Shown here in pieces: positions 22,490 to 31,857 of a stretch of DNA of 64,000 nucleotides (positions within the stretch are counted from its first letter, which is position 1; the number at the start of each line of letters is the position of its first letter). Source of the DNA: Favolaschia claudopus (Eukaryota > Basidiomycota > Agaricomycetes > Agaricales > Mycenaceae); assembly GCA_037176885.1 (NCBI GenBank), contig JAWWNJ010000011.1, positions 1,860,001-1,924,000 of the forward strand. Reading direction: 5' to 3'. Under the pieces are notes generated by a model, which had not been told where the DNA came from, did not search any database, and saw nothing but the letters and a program-made list of their open reading frames with translations. The translations under genes and the position numbers were made by a program.

Positions 22490-24490
22490 TTACATTTTGG
22501 TGATACCTTTGACTAGAGGGAAGGACATTTGGTCGGTACGCTAGCGAATGATAAAGCAGTCAAACCAACCCACACGGAAGGTGTACCGCGCCTGCGGGCA
22601 GCATCGAGGGTGTATATAAATCGATATTTCCGAAATTATTTTTCGGGACCACGCCCTGCAAAAGTTTCTTGTCAGCCCAGCACCTCACATCGAAACGGAG
22701 AGAGATAGAGAGTGGGCACTCACATCGACGATAGGGTCGGGAATATAGAGCTCTGTCTGCGACAGCGCGTACAGCCCCTGCATAACCTCCTCCTCCCCGA
22801 TCTTTTTCGCACCGAGGCCGCCAATACCCGCAGCATCAGCTCGGTCGCGCAAGCCCTCACGCATGGCCTGCATCTGCCGCATACGTCCGATAGTGCTTGC
22901 CTTCATCTTCCCCCACCTCAGTGACTGCTCGCCCGCCTTGATCTGCCTACCCTCACCGCGCATCCAGTTCTTTGACGTCTCGAGTGACACCACCGCTGAC
23001 CGCGGATACATACACCTGCTCGCCTCTGAACTTGCCAAGCTCTCTCGTTTGCGGCGGCGGCGGGTGAATCGTCTGCATCGAGGTGAGATGGCGCACGGGA
23101 ACGTATCTGAGGTTTGTTATAAACTAAAACTATGAAGGGAAAGCAAGGTTCGCCCGCAGAACCTACACAGGATGGTCCTGACCCGACATCGTGGTGGGCA
23201 TCCCCTTGTGTACTGCGCTGCATCCTCGACATCATCGAGGTGCTGATTCGCATGAGCTGGGGCGCAGGAAAATCAAAACGAAGAAACGCACCCACACATT
23301 CGATCCAACCCATACGGTGGAGCCTCAACAGCAGACCTGGCCTCTGCGTACGCACGGAACCCCAGTGGAACTCCGCCTCCCAGCGCCAAAGCCATTATGA
23401 AAACGCTAACGGACAATCGGATGGTGTACGTTCTTGCTTTCGAGGAGGACGGGTAGGCGCGCGATGTCACGCACCGGTATGCGCGACAGTATGCGGCAAA
23501 GGTGGCAAAGTTGCAGGGTCGCTCAAAGGAGCGGCGGAGCGGGCGTGCGGCGTGGTGGGATGTTGTTGTTGAAGATGTCCGGCGACCTTATCACCCAGTC
23601 TGGTTGACGGTGCCACGGACGGGATCTACGGGGAACCAACGGCCGTCAGGACGAGAGAAGACCTCTGTCCAGACTACGGGAGGAGTGTCATTGGGTCTGA
23701 AACCGATCAGCATCCAAGGAGACGGCAGAAAAAAAGCAGATAATACCTAGCTGTGATGTCGAGCTCGAAGCTTCGCTGCCTTTCGACTCTTGCGCAGCTT
23801 GATCTTAGGCTGAGCCTTTTCTTTACCCTTTGCCTTTTCGCTTTTCTCGGGAACCGTTTGACCATCGAGACGCTGACCTTCGCCTGTAAACGTCCCGGAA
23901 TCGGGTTTCGCTTTCGCTTTGCCCTCGCCTTTAACGTCGTCCTCGATTCCGCTTGGCCTTGTAGTTTGGTTTCGGTTTTCTAGATTGCCACGGGAGGCTT
24001 TGACGACGAGCTACCAATCTTGCGGGTATATTCAGTGCACGACAGAGAAGCTGTGAAGAGTCGGGCACCGATATCACGAGAGCCCTTTTCGTCAGGACAT
24101 GCTTCATCAAGCTCTTGGGACCTCTGATAGTAAGCTGGCCCTCGTCGTCCAGCGAATCTCGAAGAGTTTCCGTGTCGGGTTGTTCGTCCATGAGCACCAT
24201 AGACCTCGCGTCTGCTTCAAAAGTTCTGTTGCGGAGGTGACCTTCGAATGTGAAGTCGGAAAACTCTCGCGTCCACCAAGACACGGGGTTGTTCATGGCG
24301 GTCTCGAACATACGACCACGTTTGTGCTGGTCGGGGTCAGGGACGCGAGACTTGTGAATCACGGCGAAAGACGTTTGTAGAGAAAGCGGCGTCAAGGACG
24401 ATAACCTTGCCTGTTATTAATCTGTGTAAGATCGTCAACATACTCACTTGAAGCAGTCGCTCTGAAATTGCCACATGACAGAGTGTCACT
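22490..24490 (-). pseudogene. RAD4/XPC DNA-repair pseudogene with an internal inversion
   Basis: On the - strand, in protein order: transglutaminase-like domain (TPLSLQTSFAVIHKSRVPD, GHLRNRTFEADARS, KSLMKHVLTKRA, IPARLVARRQSLPWQ) at 24380-23950; lysine-rich linker with GEGQRLDGQTVPEKSEKAKG at 23930-23780; VVWTEVFSRPDGRWFPVDPV at 23690-23610; MPTTMSGQDHPV-YVPVRHL at 23215-23080; BHD1 GKFRGEQV, AVVSLETSKNWMRGEGRQIK, VMQGLYALSQTELYIPDP; and BHD2 NNFGNIDLYTPSMLPAGAVHL near 22600. The missing middle part (NRMVYVLAFEEDG, RDVTHRYARQYAAKVAK, AAWWDVVVEDVRRPY) is present but on the + strand. There are also a TAG replacing the expected Tyr codon, a 4-bp duplication frameshift near 23005-23015 and other frame breaks. 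The product of an intact gene recognises DNA lesions in nucleotide excision repair; this copy cannot be functional. Confidence 0.88.
23250..23595 (+). pseudogene. Inverted segment of the RAD4/XPC pseudogene
   Basis: This piece reads on the + strand: KKRTHTFDPTHTVEP, then THGTPVELRLPAPK, NRMVYVLAFEEDG, a TAG stop at 23454-23456, and RDVTHRYARQY through VRRPYH. In RAD4/XPC proteins it belongs between the FPVDPVRG block (found at about 23610 on the - strand) and the DVEDA-MPTTMSG block (about 23240-23180, - strand). Both neighbours lie on the - strand, so the segment was flipped in place. Breakpoints are estimated from where the homology stops. Confidence 0.82.
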
Positions 24491-24926
24491 GTTCAAATCG
24501 CATACGAAACTTTGGAGGGTGTTGACAGTTTTGCGAAGGTGTGAGTGCCAGCATAGAGTGAACAGCACTTGGACACGGGATGTCGAGACGAGGCTCGAAA
24601 TCGAGTCTTGAGCAGTAGCACGGCCAGAGACAGGAAGACTGAAGGGGAAAAGGGTGTCAAAATGGAGCGGTGTGGGGGCGTCTAACTGGCTAGTGAACCC
24701 TAAACGGATGATACTGTAGCTGTTCTGCGAGGATTCGAGGTAAGCAGAGAAGGCCGAAAGAGGAAAAGGATAAGCTTAGTCAGCGCCGACCTCGTTTCAT
24801 CAGCGCTAAGAGGGTCCCCCGCCGTTTTTCCTCGTCCAACTCCAATCGCCCCTTGCTCCCGACCACCACAACCCACAGCTACTTCCACCCTTTCCCCCAC
24901 TTTTTTGGATCTTTTCGTCGGCCGGA
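24491..24926. other. Region upstream of the CCCH gene
   Basis: May contain the decayed N-terminal coding part of the RAD4 relic (- strand; for example HLRKTVNTLQSF before an exon end near 24446) and the promoter and 5' leader of the + strand CCCH gene. The leader just before 24927 is C/T-rich, as is common for fungal 5' UTRs. Confidence 0.4.
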
Positions 24927-27257
24927 ATGCCTTCAGCGGAGCAGCAGCAGCGTAGCGACTCGCCTGATGATCGAGAAAAGGACGACTCGGCCAGAGGAGG
25001 AAAAGGCAAACCCTCGTCAGCCTCAAAGAGTGCGTTCCCTTTATCCCAAGTTTTTTTTTTTCTGGGGTCTGAAGGAGGGTTTTGTGGTGCAGCAAAAGAC
25101 TTGTCGCATGTGCCCTGCAAATTCTACAAGGTCGGATCGTGCACAGCGGGCTCCTCCTGTCCCTTCTCCCACAGTCTCGCAGAGCCTGGAGGTCAAAAGG
25201 ATGTCTGCGCATGGTTCGTCAAAGGGAACTGTAAATTTGGCCACAAGTGTGCTCTCGCCCATATCTTACCCGGCCAAACCATGGCCATGGACCGCAAGAA
25301 CAAAAAAGCTGCTCAGATTGCTGCTGGCGGGTCCAACAACAAGAATGGTGACTCTGGCGGCAAGGGCGGACGCGGGGGCAACAAGCGCGATAACGGAAAC
25401 AATCGTCTGCTTGCCGGTGGTTCTACCGCCCCCACTCGCGCTCGACCACCCATGAATATGCCCCTCAAGGCCACGATCTCTCCTAGTGCTCCTGCGCCCC
25501 CTCTCAAAGATACTGACTTTGCCTCCTTTGGCGCCCTCGACGAGTCCACCCAGCTACCGATAGCCCCTGCCCGCAAGAAGTCTCCCCCTCCGGAACCACC
25601 AAAACCCTCCACGTCCCCGACTCTCCCCGTATCGGCTCCTCGTCGTCCAAGCATGAGCACCCCGACAAAGGATTTCGGTCCCATTGGGTCGCCGCCTTCT
25701 GCGGCCACATCGCCGTCATCCAGAATGCATTCGGGCACACCCCCAACTCAGGCGAACGGCTTCCTCTCCACCTCCCCCTTTTCCGCACCCGGAAGCAAGC
25801 CCCCCTTCCTCGGCTACGGAGACGCGGCAAGGCAAGGCATGGCCGCCAGTCTCGGCGCGAACATGACCATGGGCGGAGGGCTTGCCGGCTGGAACAACAA
25901 TCCCAGCGCGAACGGTGTATCGTCCTCCCCCCTCCGTGGAGGTTTACTCTCTGCAGGTAGAGTCAACGGGCAGCGTCCTATCAATGGCGCCGACTACGAC
26001 ATTTCTGTAGAGTACGAGGAACATGGCATCAAAGCCCGTCGGAAAGCAACTGTCGACGACCCGAACGAGGATCTTGAGGACTTCCTTCCAAGCTCCCTCA
26101 CCGACCTTCTCACGCCTGAGGAGCGAAGTCGACGCATGTCGCGCACAAACTCTGCGCAGTCGCCGAGTCTCGGCGGGGGATTCGACAACATCAGCGCGTC
26201 GCCGCATCGGCACGGGCTCGGCGTTCCTTTGAACCAACAGAACGCCGGCGCAGTCGGCCACCGCTACTCGCGCTCTGTGCCTGCGCCATCGTTCCTCGGC
26301 TCCGGCGCCGCCAACGACCACATCAAATCCATCTGGACGGACGGTCCGCCCCCCGGCCTCCCGAGCTCGCCTCTCGGCGCTGGCATGCCCAGCTCCTACT
26401 CCTCCAACTCCGGCGCAGGCGGCGGCCTCTCCTCCTCATTCGCCGAACGTCTACCGTCCCTCTCGCCGAGCAACGCCTCTGCCGCATTCCTCCCCTCCAT
26501 CCACCACTACATCGCGCAGAAGCAGGGCGCGGGGATGCGCACGACGTCGAATCCCTCCGTCACCACGACCGCTTCGTCGACGGGGCTCTTTGCGTCTAAC
26601 ACGGCCGCGCATCCCGGCCCGCCGGGGATTGCTCATTACCTGCAATCCGGGCCCGGGCCGCATAATGCGTCCTCTTCGTCTAATGCGAATCTCAATAACA
26701 CGACGACGTCTCCACCGGGGATGGGCCCGGGCGCCTCGCCGTCGCCGTACGTCCGGCCGAACCCGTTCGACCTCACGCAGCAGCAACAGCACAATCCCGC
26801 GTATGCGGCGCATGTCCAGGGCGGCGGTGGGAATGGCAACGGGAACTTCAACGGCGGTGGGCAAGGCGGCGTACCGAACCTCAACGACACGCACATCCTC
26901 TCCCCGAACGCGCGCGCGTTGCAGGCGCATGCGCCGGGGCAGTCGCTGCCGCAGGGATTGGCGGCGGGGTATTCGCGGATCCATGCGCTGCCGCCGCCGA
27001 TGGTGGGGAGTCCGTCGCCCGCGGCGTCGCCGGGGGTGTATGGCGGGTTTGGGAATATCAATACGGGCGTGGGCTCGCCGGGGCAGGGGGGTGGGATGCG
27101 GGATTGGGCGACGATGAGTACGGGGAGTATCAGTGGGAGTCCGGGGGTTTTTGAGCTTTATGAAGGCCGCCGACGGCGGCGGCGAATAATGCGGCGTCTC
27201 CCGGTGCAGCGCCATCTGCGGGACCTAAAGCTGCTCCGCCAAATGCGGCGCCTATGA
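24927..27257 (+). CDS. CCCH zinc-finger protein, long low-complexity tail
   Basis: ATG 24927 opens a 776-codon frame. Two CCCH fingers with C-x7-C-x5-C-x3-H spacing stand near the N-terminus: CKFYKVGSCTAGSSCPFSH and CAWFVKGNCKFGHKCALAH. Between start and fingers, 25030-25092 looks like a 63-nt intron (gtgcgt...gtgcag); as it is in frame, both spliced and unspliced forms would be open, and splicing gives SASK-TKDLSHVPCKF. The rest is Ser/Pro/Gly/Asn-rich with a short conserved island (DYDISVEYEEHGIKARRK, LEDFLPSSLTDLLTPEER). Proteins of this design bind RNA or act in development (yeast Lee1-like). The frame breaks near 27160; the sequence then continues in other frames to an acidic end DELFSLDD with TGA at 27466-27468, so the true C-terminus is probably there. 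Confidence 0.85.
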   Translation: MPSAEQQQRSDSPDDREKDDSARGGKGKPSSASKSAFPLSQVFFFLGSEGGFCGAAKDLSHVPCKFYKVGSCTAGSSCPFSHSLAEPGGQKDVCAWFVKGNCKFGHKCALAHILPGQTMAMDRKNKKAAQIAAGGSNNKNGDSGGKGGRGGNKRDNGNNRLLAGGSTAPTRARPPMNMPLKATISPSAPAPPLKDTDFASFGALDESTQLPIAPARKKSPPPEPPKPSTSPTLPVSAPRRPSMSTPTKDFGPIGSPPSAATSPSSRMHSGTPPTQANGFLSTSPFSAPGSKPPFLGYGDAARQGMAASLGANMTMGGGLAGWNNNPSANGVSSSPLRGGLLSAGRVNGQRPINGADYDISVEYEEHGIKARRKATVDDPNEDLEDFLPSSLTDLLTPEERSRRMSRTNSAQSPSLGGGFDNISASPHRHGLGVPLNQQNAGAVGHRYSRSVPAPSFLGSGAANDHIKSIWTDGPPPGLPSSPLGAGMPSSYSSNSGAGGGLSSSFAERLPSLSPSNASAAFLPSIHHYIAQKQGAGMRTTSNPSVTTTASSTGLFASNTAAHPGPPGIAHYLQSGPGPHNASSSSNANLNNTTTSPPGMGPGASPSPYVRPNPFDLTQQQQHNPAYAAHVQGGGGNGNGNFNGGGQGGVPNLNDTHILSPNARALQAHAPGQSLPQGLAAGYSRIHALPPPMVGSPSPAASPGVYGGFGNINTGVGSPGQGGGMRDWATMSTGSISGSPGVFELYEGRRRRRRIMRRLPVQRHLRDLKLLRQMRRL

Positions 27258-27468
27258 CTGCCGCGGCGCTGGATGCTATTTTCTCGCAAAGGTCGTACTC
27301 TGCTGCGGCGAGGCAAGGTGGCCGGCTGCACCTATGCAACGCAATCCCAGCGGCGGCGCTAATGCTCAAAAATGGCGAGCCGACCCGCCGATGAGTCCTC
27401 TCGCTGCTTCGACGGCTGTTGGGACAGGTGCAGATGACGGCGACGAGTTGTTCAGCTTGGATGATTGA

Positions 27469-28051
27469 ACTGATTGTAAATCGGGAATCGTTTTCTGTGT
27501 GAAACGAAATGAAACTGAAAATCTCTTTCCAGTGTATATACGTCTGTATACATACGTGCTAGCGGCCGTCCGCCGCTTGCTACTGGTACTATCTATCTAT
27601 CCACCTATCTATCTATCTATTATACAATTAATCCTGCTTGTTTTCCTTCTCTTCTTGTTTGTTGCCTATACATACACTCACCCGCCACTCACTCGCCACT
27701 CACGTCTCCTCACGATCTCCCTCTCCACGTATCAACTAACCACAATGTTGTGTCCACTACATACATAGTTTCAAATTCTCTCTGCTCTGCTCTCTCTGTT
27801 TCTCGTTTGTCTGTTGACATTGTCTGTCGTCACCCCCACCACGTACTTATTCATTCTTACTGCACGCACGAAAACAAAAGTAGGTATGCAGGCTCTGAGT
27901 CGTGTCAATGTAATATTGTAAATCTGATAGTATGAAAAACACGAAAGAGGTTACAGGACGAGCTGTTCTAGTCTGTTGAATGAATGAAACTTGACTGGGA
28001 GACTGAAGCGACTCGAAGGACTGAGATGCACGAAAAAGCAGCGGGAAAGGG
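27469..28051. other. 3' UTR and spacer after the CCCH gene, with a CTAT microsatellite
   Basis: Pyrimidine-rich, with tetranucleotide repeats, and no gene. Confidence 0.5.
27589..27622 (+). repeat. (CTAT)n microsatellite
   Basis: CTAT repeats interrupted once by ccac, in the presumed 3' UTR of the CCCH gene. Confidence 0.8.
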
Positions 28052-29280
28052 TTAGCGGACAGGAAAAGGAAACCGCGACGGGAAAGTCATACCTTGGTGT
28101 CCTACACCCTGCAATGCGAAATCTTCTCTTTGCGGTGGGCTACGGATACGCTCCGATAGCTTGGATTCAAAGGCTTGGAGGCCGTGCGAATTGTACCAGT
28201 CATCGAGTGACTCGTTCTGGCTATCCTCGTCCTCCGAGTCTGAGTACACGGCGTCGTACTGCCAGTCGCCCCAGAGAGCGAAACGCAGATCCTCTTTCAG
28301 CGTGATGTGTGCATATGGCAGCCAAGGGTCACCAGCAGCCTGGCGGAGTCGCTTCTCGGGATTCATCGCCATGTTCGGAGCGGAGTTTCTGGAGGCCGCT
28401 GTTGATCTGCTCCAGATCCCCCGCGAGCCTTCTCAACGCCGCCAGGAATGAGCAGCTCGAGGCTCTTCAGTCCCATATGCATCGCAGCGGAAACGAATAG
28501 TGTGGGGTCAGGTGTGTCCTGAAAGGACGGAGAAGTCTCGAGCAGCGGTCGCCACAGAGATTCATTCATGAATTCTCTGATTGCGTGCTGCATACTGAGC
28601 TGCGGAAATCTATCCTCGTCGTATCCAATGATTAATTGGCTGATGAGGGGCGTGGGCGCCTTCGAATTTGTGGGTAGTTGAAGCTATTGATGTCGGGGAT
28701 GCAGTACACGAACCATTTGAAGCGCGTGACGCTGCTGAGCGGCTTGTGTTGGGGAGAGGAAGATAGCTGAGCTCATGGGAGTGGTGGAATAGTTCGCCGT
28801 AGATGATCCAGTTGAGAAGCGCTGTTTCGGGGTCATTGCATACGGTGAGGAAGTCGTTGTCTTGGCTCGCAGGACCGGCTGAGAGGTCGAGGCGCCTGTC
28901 TAACGGGTTCAAAACGTCGCTTTTGTATGCGTATATCCTGCGGATGTCGTCCATGGAAAGCTCCGCAACCTCGATTGCGAGCTGCAAGAGCGTTTCGACG
29001 CCGCCTTGGATGGCGGTCTCGAGCAGGAACCGATTGTCATGGGATGTAATCGCCCAATCTGCGAGCTGGCGTGCTGTGAAAGCTAGGAGAAGGTGGGGAT
29101 GAGGACGGAAGAAAACTCGCCAGAGTTGGCGGCTAGCCGGGGGATGATTTTGGGCGGAGGGTTTCCGCATGTGCGGTAGAGTGTGCGAGAGGTGGAGAAT
29201 AGGGAATGGAGATCCTCTAGCGAGTGGAGGTGCTTCAGGATGAGAAGCAGGGTTTTGGGCGGCAGGGACTCGAGTGGCAT
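28052..29280 (-). pseudogene. F-box protein paralogue A, frameshifted
   Basis: Starts MPLESLPPKTLLLILKHLHS with an F-box-like N-terminus (SLEDLHSLFSTSRTLYRTC). Compared with intact copy C, one extra base after PRLAANS moves the frame (FFRPHPHLLLAFTARQLADW continues in frame 2). One base is missing after SYLPLP, before the KPLSS block. Later parts (LFVSAAMHMGLKSLELLI; GDPWLPYAHITLKEDLRFALW; IRSPPQRED) again lie in different frames. The protein family has an F-box followed by an unannotated C-terminal region and would recruit substrates to SCF ubiquitin ligase. This copy is the most diverged of the three. Confidence 0.78.
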
Positions 29281-29387
29281 GGTGGGCGGAGGAAAACAAG
29301 AACACGACGGCTGTTGCTGTGCTGATACTGATGATCACAAGCGTGTCGGATAGGAACCCAACGTGCCGCGCCTGCAGAAAGTATCGA

Positions 29388-31857
29388 GCTCGATGTAAAG
29401 GAACGGAGTTTGTGGCATCACGGTGCATCCGCTGCTATTATAGATCGGAAAAAATGTTAAAGGAAAAGTTGTGCAATGATTGCAGCGATTCAAGAGCCGC
29501 AGAACGGTGGTGAGCGACGACTCTGTTAAAAATGTACCTGCTTGACTTGAGTAAAAGAACACAGCAGAGAAAGATTGAGAAAAGCTCGGCACCTACCCTA
29601 TCCTCAAGCGGAATTGGCCCTCTGCGGCGGACTTCGGATGAGTTGTGATAGCCCTTGTTTGATTGAAATCTTCGGGGAGGTCCAACTCGTCATCGTCGCT
29701 TTCGTCGTCGGTCGGAAGATTGTGCCACAAAGTGAATTTCAGATCGGAAGAAAGCATGATAAATGGGGACAGCAACCAAGGGTCTCCGATAGCCTGACCG
29801 AGGTGTTTCCCCAGAGATACTTTGCCCGTCGACTTGTGCGCCTCATTTTCAAGTCGACGCTGACGAATGCCTTTCGAAACTTGTTCCAGATCCGCTGCTA
29901 GTCTCTCAACGCCTCCGTCGATAACGAGTTCTAGGCTTTTCAGGCCCATGTGCTTCGCAGCAGAGACGAACAACTTGCGGTCTTCGGCGAGAATAGCTTC
30001 GTAAAGCGGGGGAGGTTTCCAGCCGACTGCGCCACTGCTCTGTTGTCAGAAAAACTCTCTACTGCTTCACCCATGCTCAACTGTTGAAATCTGTCCTCCT
30101 CGTTAGGCATGTCGTGGAAGAATCGGGGAATTTCTCCTTTAGGGAACCTTTGATAGTGGAAGCTGTTGACGTCGGGCATGCAATAGACGAACCATTTGTA
30201 TCGGATGATACTGCTGAGAGGTTTGTGGTGGGGAAAGGGGAGATACGTGAGCTCGTGAGAGTGGTGGAAGAGCTCGCCGTAGATGACCCATGAGAGTAAG
30301 GCAGTTTCGGGGTCGTTGCATACCGTGAGGAAGTCGTTGGATTGGCTCGCGGGACCGGCTGCCAGGTCAAGGCGGCGGTTTATGGGTTTATTACGTCGTT
30401 CTTGTAGAGGTGAATCTTGCGGATGTCGTCCATGGACAGCTCTGCGACCTCGAGGGCGAGTTCCAGAAGTTTTTCGACGCCGCCTTGGATGGCGAGCTCG
30501 AGCTGATACCGACGGTCGCCGGAGATAACTGCCCAGTCTGCGAGCTGGCGGGCTGTGAAAAGCGATAAGGAGATGAGGGTGGGGGTCGGAAGAAGACTCG
30601 AGAGTTTGCAGCAAGACGAGGGATAATTTGGGGGGAAGGGTTTCCGCATGTGTGGTATAGTGCGCGGGAAGGTAGAGAACAGGGGAATAGAGATCTTCTA
30701 GTGAATGCAAATGTTCGGGGAGATGCATCAGAAGTTCGGGGGGAAGGGTTTCCAGCGACATGGCGTTTGTGCAGGACAATGACCAAGAGCTTGACTCTTC
30801 AAAAGAATCGGGATGGCGCGATTATCTGGTAGTGTCGGCACGGTATCTTGAACACCCCACCTGCGTCTTTATTTTATAAAACGAGTACTGAGTAGTGACC
30901 TGTGGTGACTCAAGCTGCGATGTAGATTCAAGTTGCTGCCAAGCCACAACACCTATGGTGATGGGGAGAAAAACTGAGGAGGAAGAGTCTTCTTGGGAAT
31001 GTCGGGTCAGGAAGTTCAAACTGAATACACTTCTGCCTCCAGCCCTTTATTTTCGACCAAGAGAATGCAGAACAATGATGGTGGGGAAGCACAAGACTGA
31101 GTTGGTCTCTGTTGGTCTACTTTCGCACACTCAGCGCTCAGCCCTTGACTCGAACACCCACCACGTGGCGTAGACACAATTTCTCTGGTCCTTGACTGCT
31201 GCCGGCAGCCCCCGCAATCTATTACTACGGACCGTACACCTCCCAATCACTGTGCTCTTGGATTCCCTTCCAGTTCTCTGCGTCTGCAACCGTACAATTG
31301 CCAATTTACCATCTCAAAAATCTCTTTGGAGGCAAAACCTATTTTGCATGGTCCGGGAGCACTCCAATACCCTGAACGAATTGTCCGCGCTACACTCGAT
31401 ATAAAGTCAACTTAGCCAAGCCTTCTCAACTTTCAAGATCGCTTGTATCTCAGGTTCTATGTAGGTGAGCCTCCTCACTACCATCAATCCAATTATTCCG
31501 GGCATGAGCCCAGGTTCTTTGGTGGACGAGGCTCCCACCGTCGCTCAAAACCTGGCCTTTTGCGACCCACATATCACTTGCGCATTGACAGGTATTATCT
31601 TCAATCGTCAATAGTATTAAGATAGCGGCCATAGTCCAAAATTTATCAATACCAAATCCCATTCTGCCCACTCGTTTGCCTCAAGTTCCGCCTCATCCTC
31701 TCAAGCTCGAGCTCTCGACCCCGCCCAGTCCAAAGATCATTGCAAAACCGGCATTCCGATAGCAAGTCCGATTTACACAACGCAAAATTGCCACAAGCCC
31801 AATTTTTATGCATCAACTCGTCGCCCCAAGTTTCAGTCGTCCCACCTAGCCCTTCCG
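29388..31857. repeat. Segmental duplication, unit 1 (about 2.46 kb)
   Basis: Begins with gctcgatgtaaaggaacgga, contains F-box copy B and the sequence upstream of it, and ends near aatttttatgcatcaactcg. The same order recurs about 2.46 kb to the right (31858 on). The similarity is clear on both sides of the gene and includes non-coding sequence (for example cagttctctg...gtacaattgcca at 31270-31310 and 33727-33760). Confidence 0.75.
29593..30761 (-). pseudogene. F-box protein paralogue B, frameshifted
   Basis: ATG at 30761 begins MSLETLPPELLMHLPEHLHS, nearly the same as copy C. After SLEDLYS the frame is lost (SPVLYLP instead of SLFSTSRALYRTC). The sequence LFTARQLADWAVISGDRRYQ lies in another frame, NRRLDLAAGPASQSNDFLTV returns to the first, and a further break occurs between MGEAVESF and LFVSAAKHMGLKSLELVI. 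At least four indels relative to copy C are needed, so it is a pseudogene, yet it stays close in sequence, which suggests recent decay. Confidence 0.85.

Noticed and set aside
22685..23038. Separate small gene of unknown function
   Set aside because: Recognised as the BHD1 part of RAD4/XPC, broken by a 4-bp duplication upstream.
26451..27215. 254-codon frame antisense to the CCCH gene
   Set aside because: Arg/Pro-rich shadow of a GC-rich coding strand; no motif.
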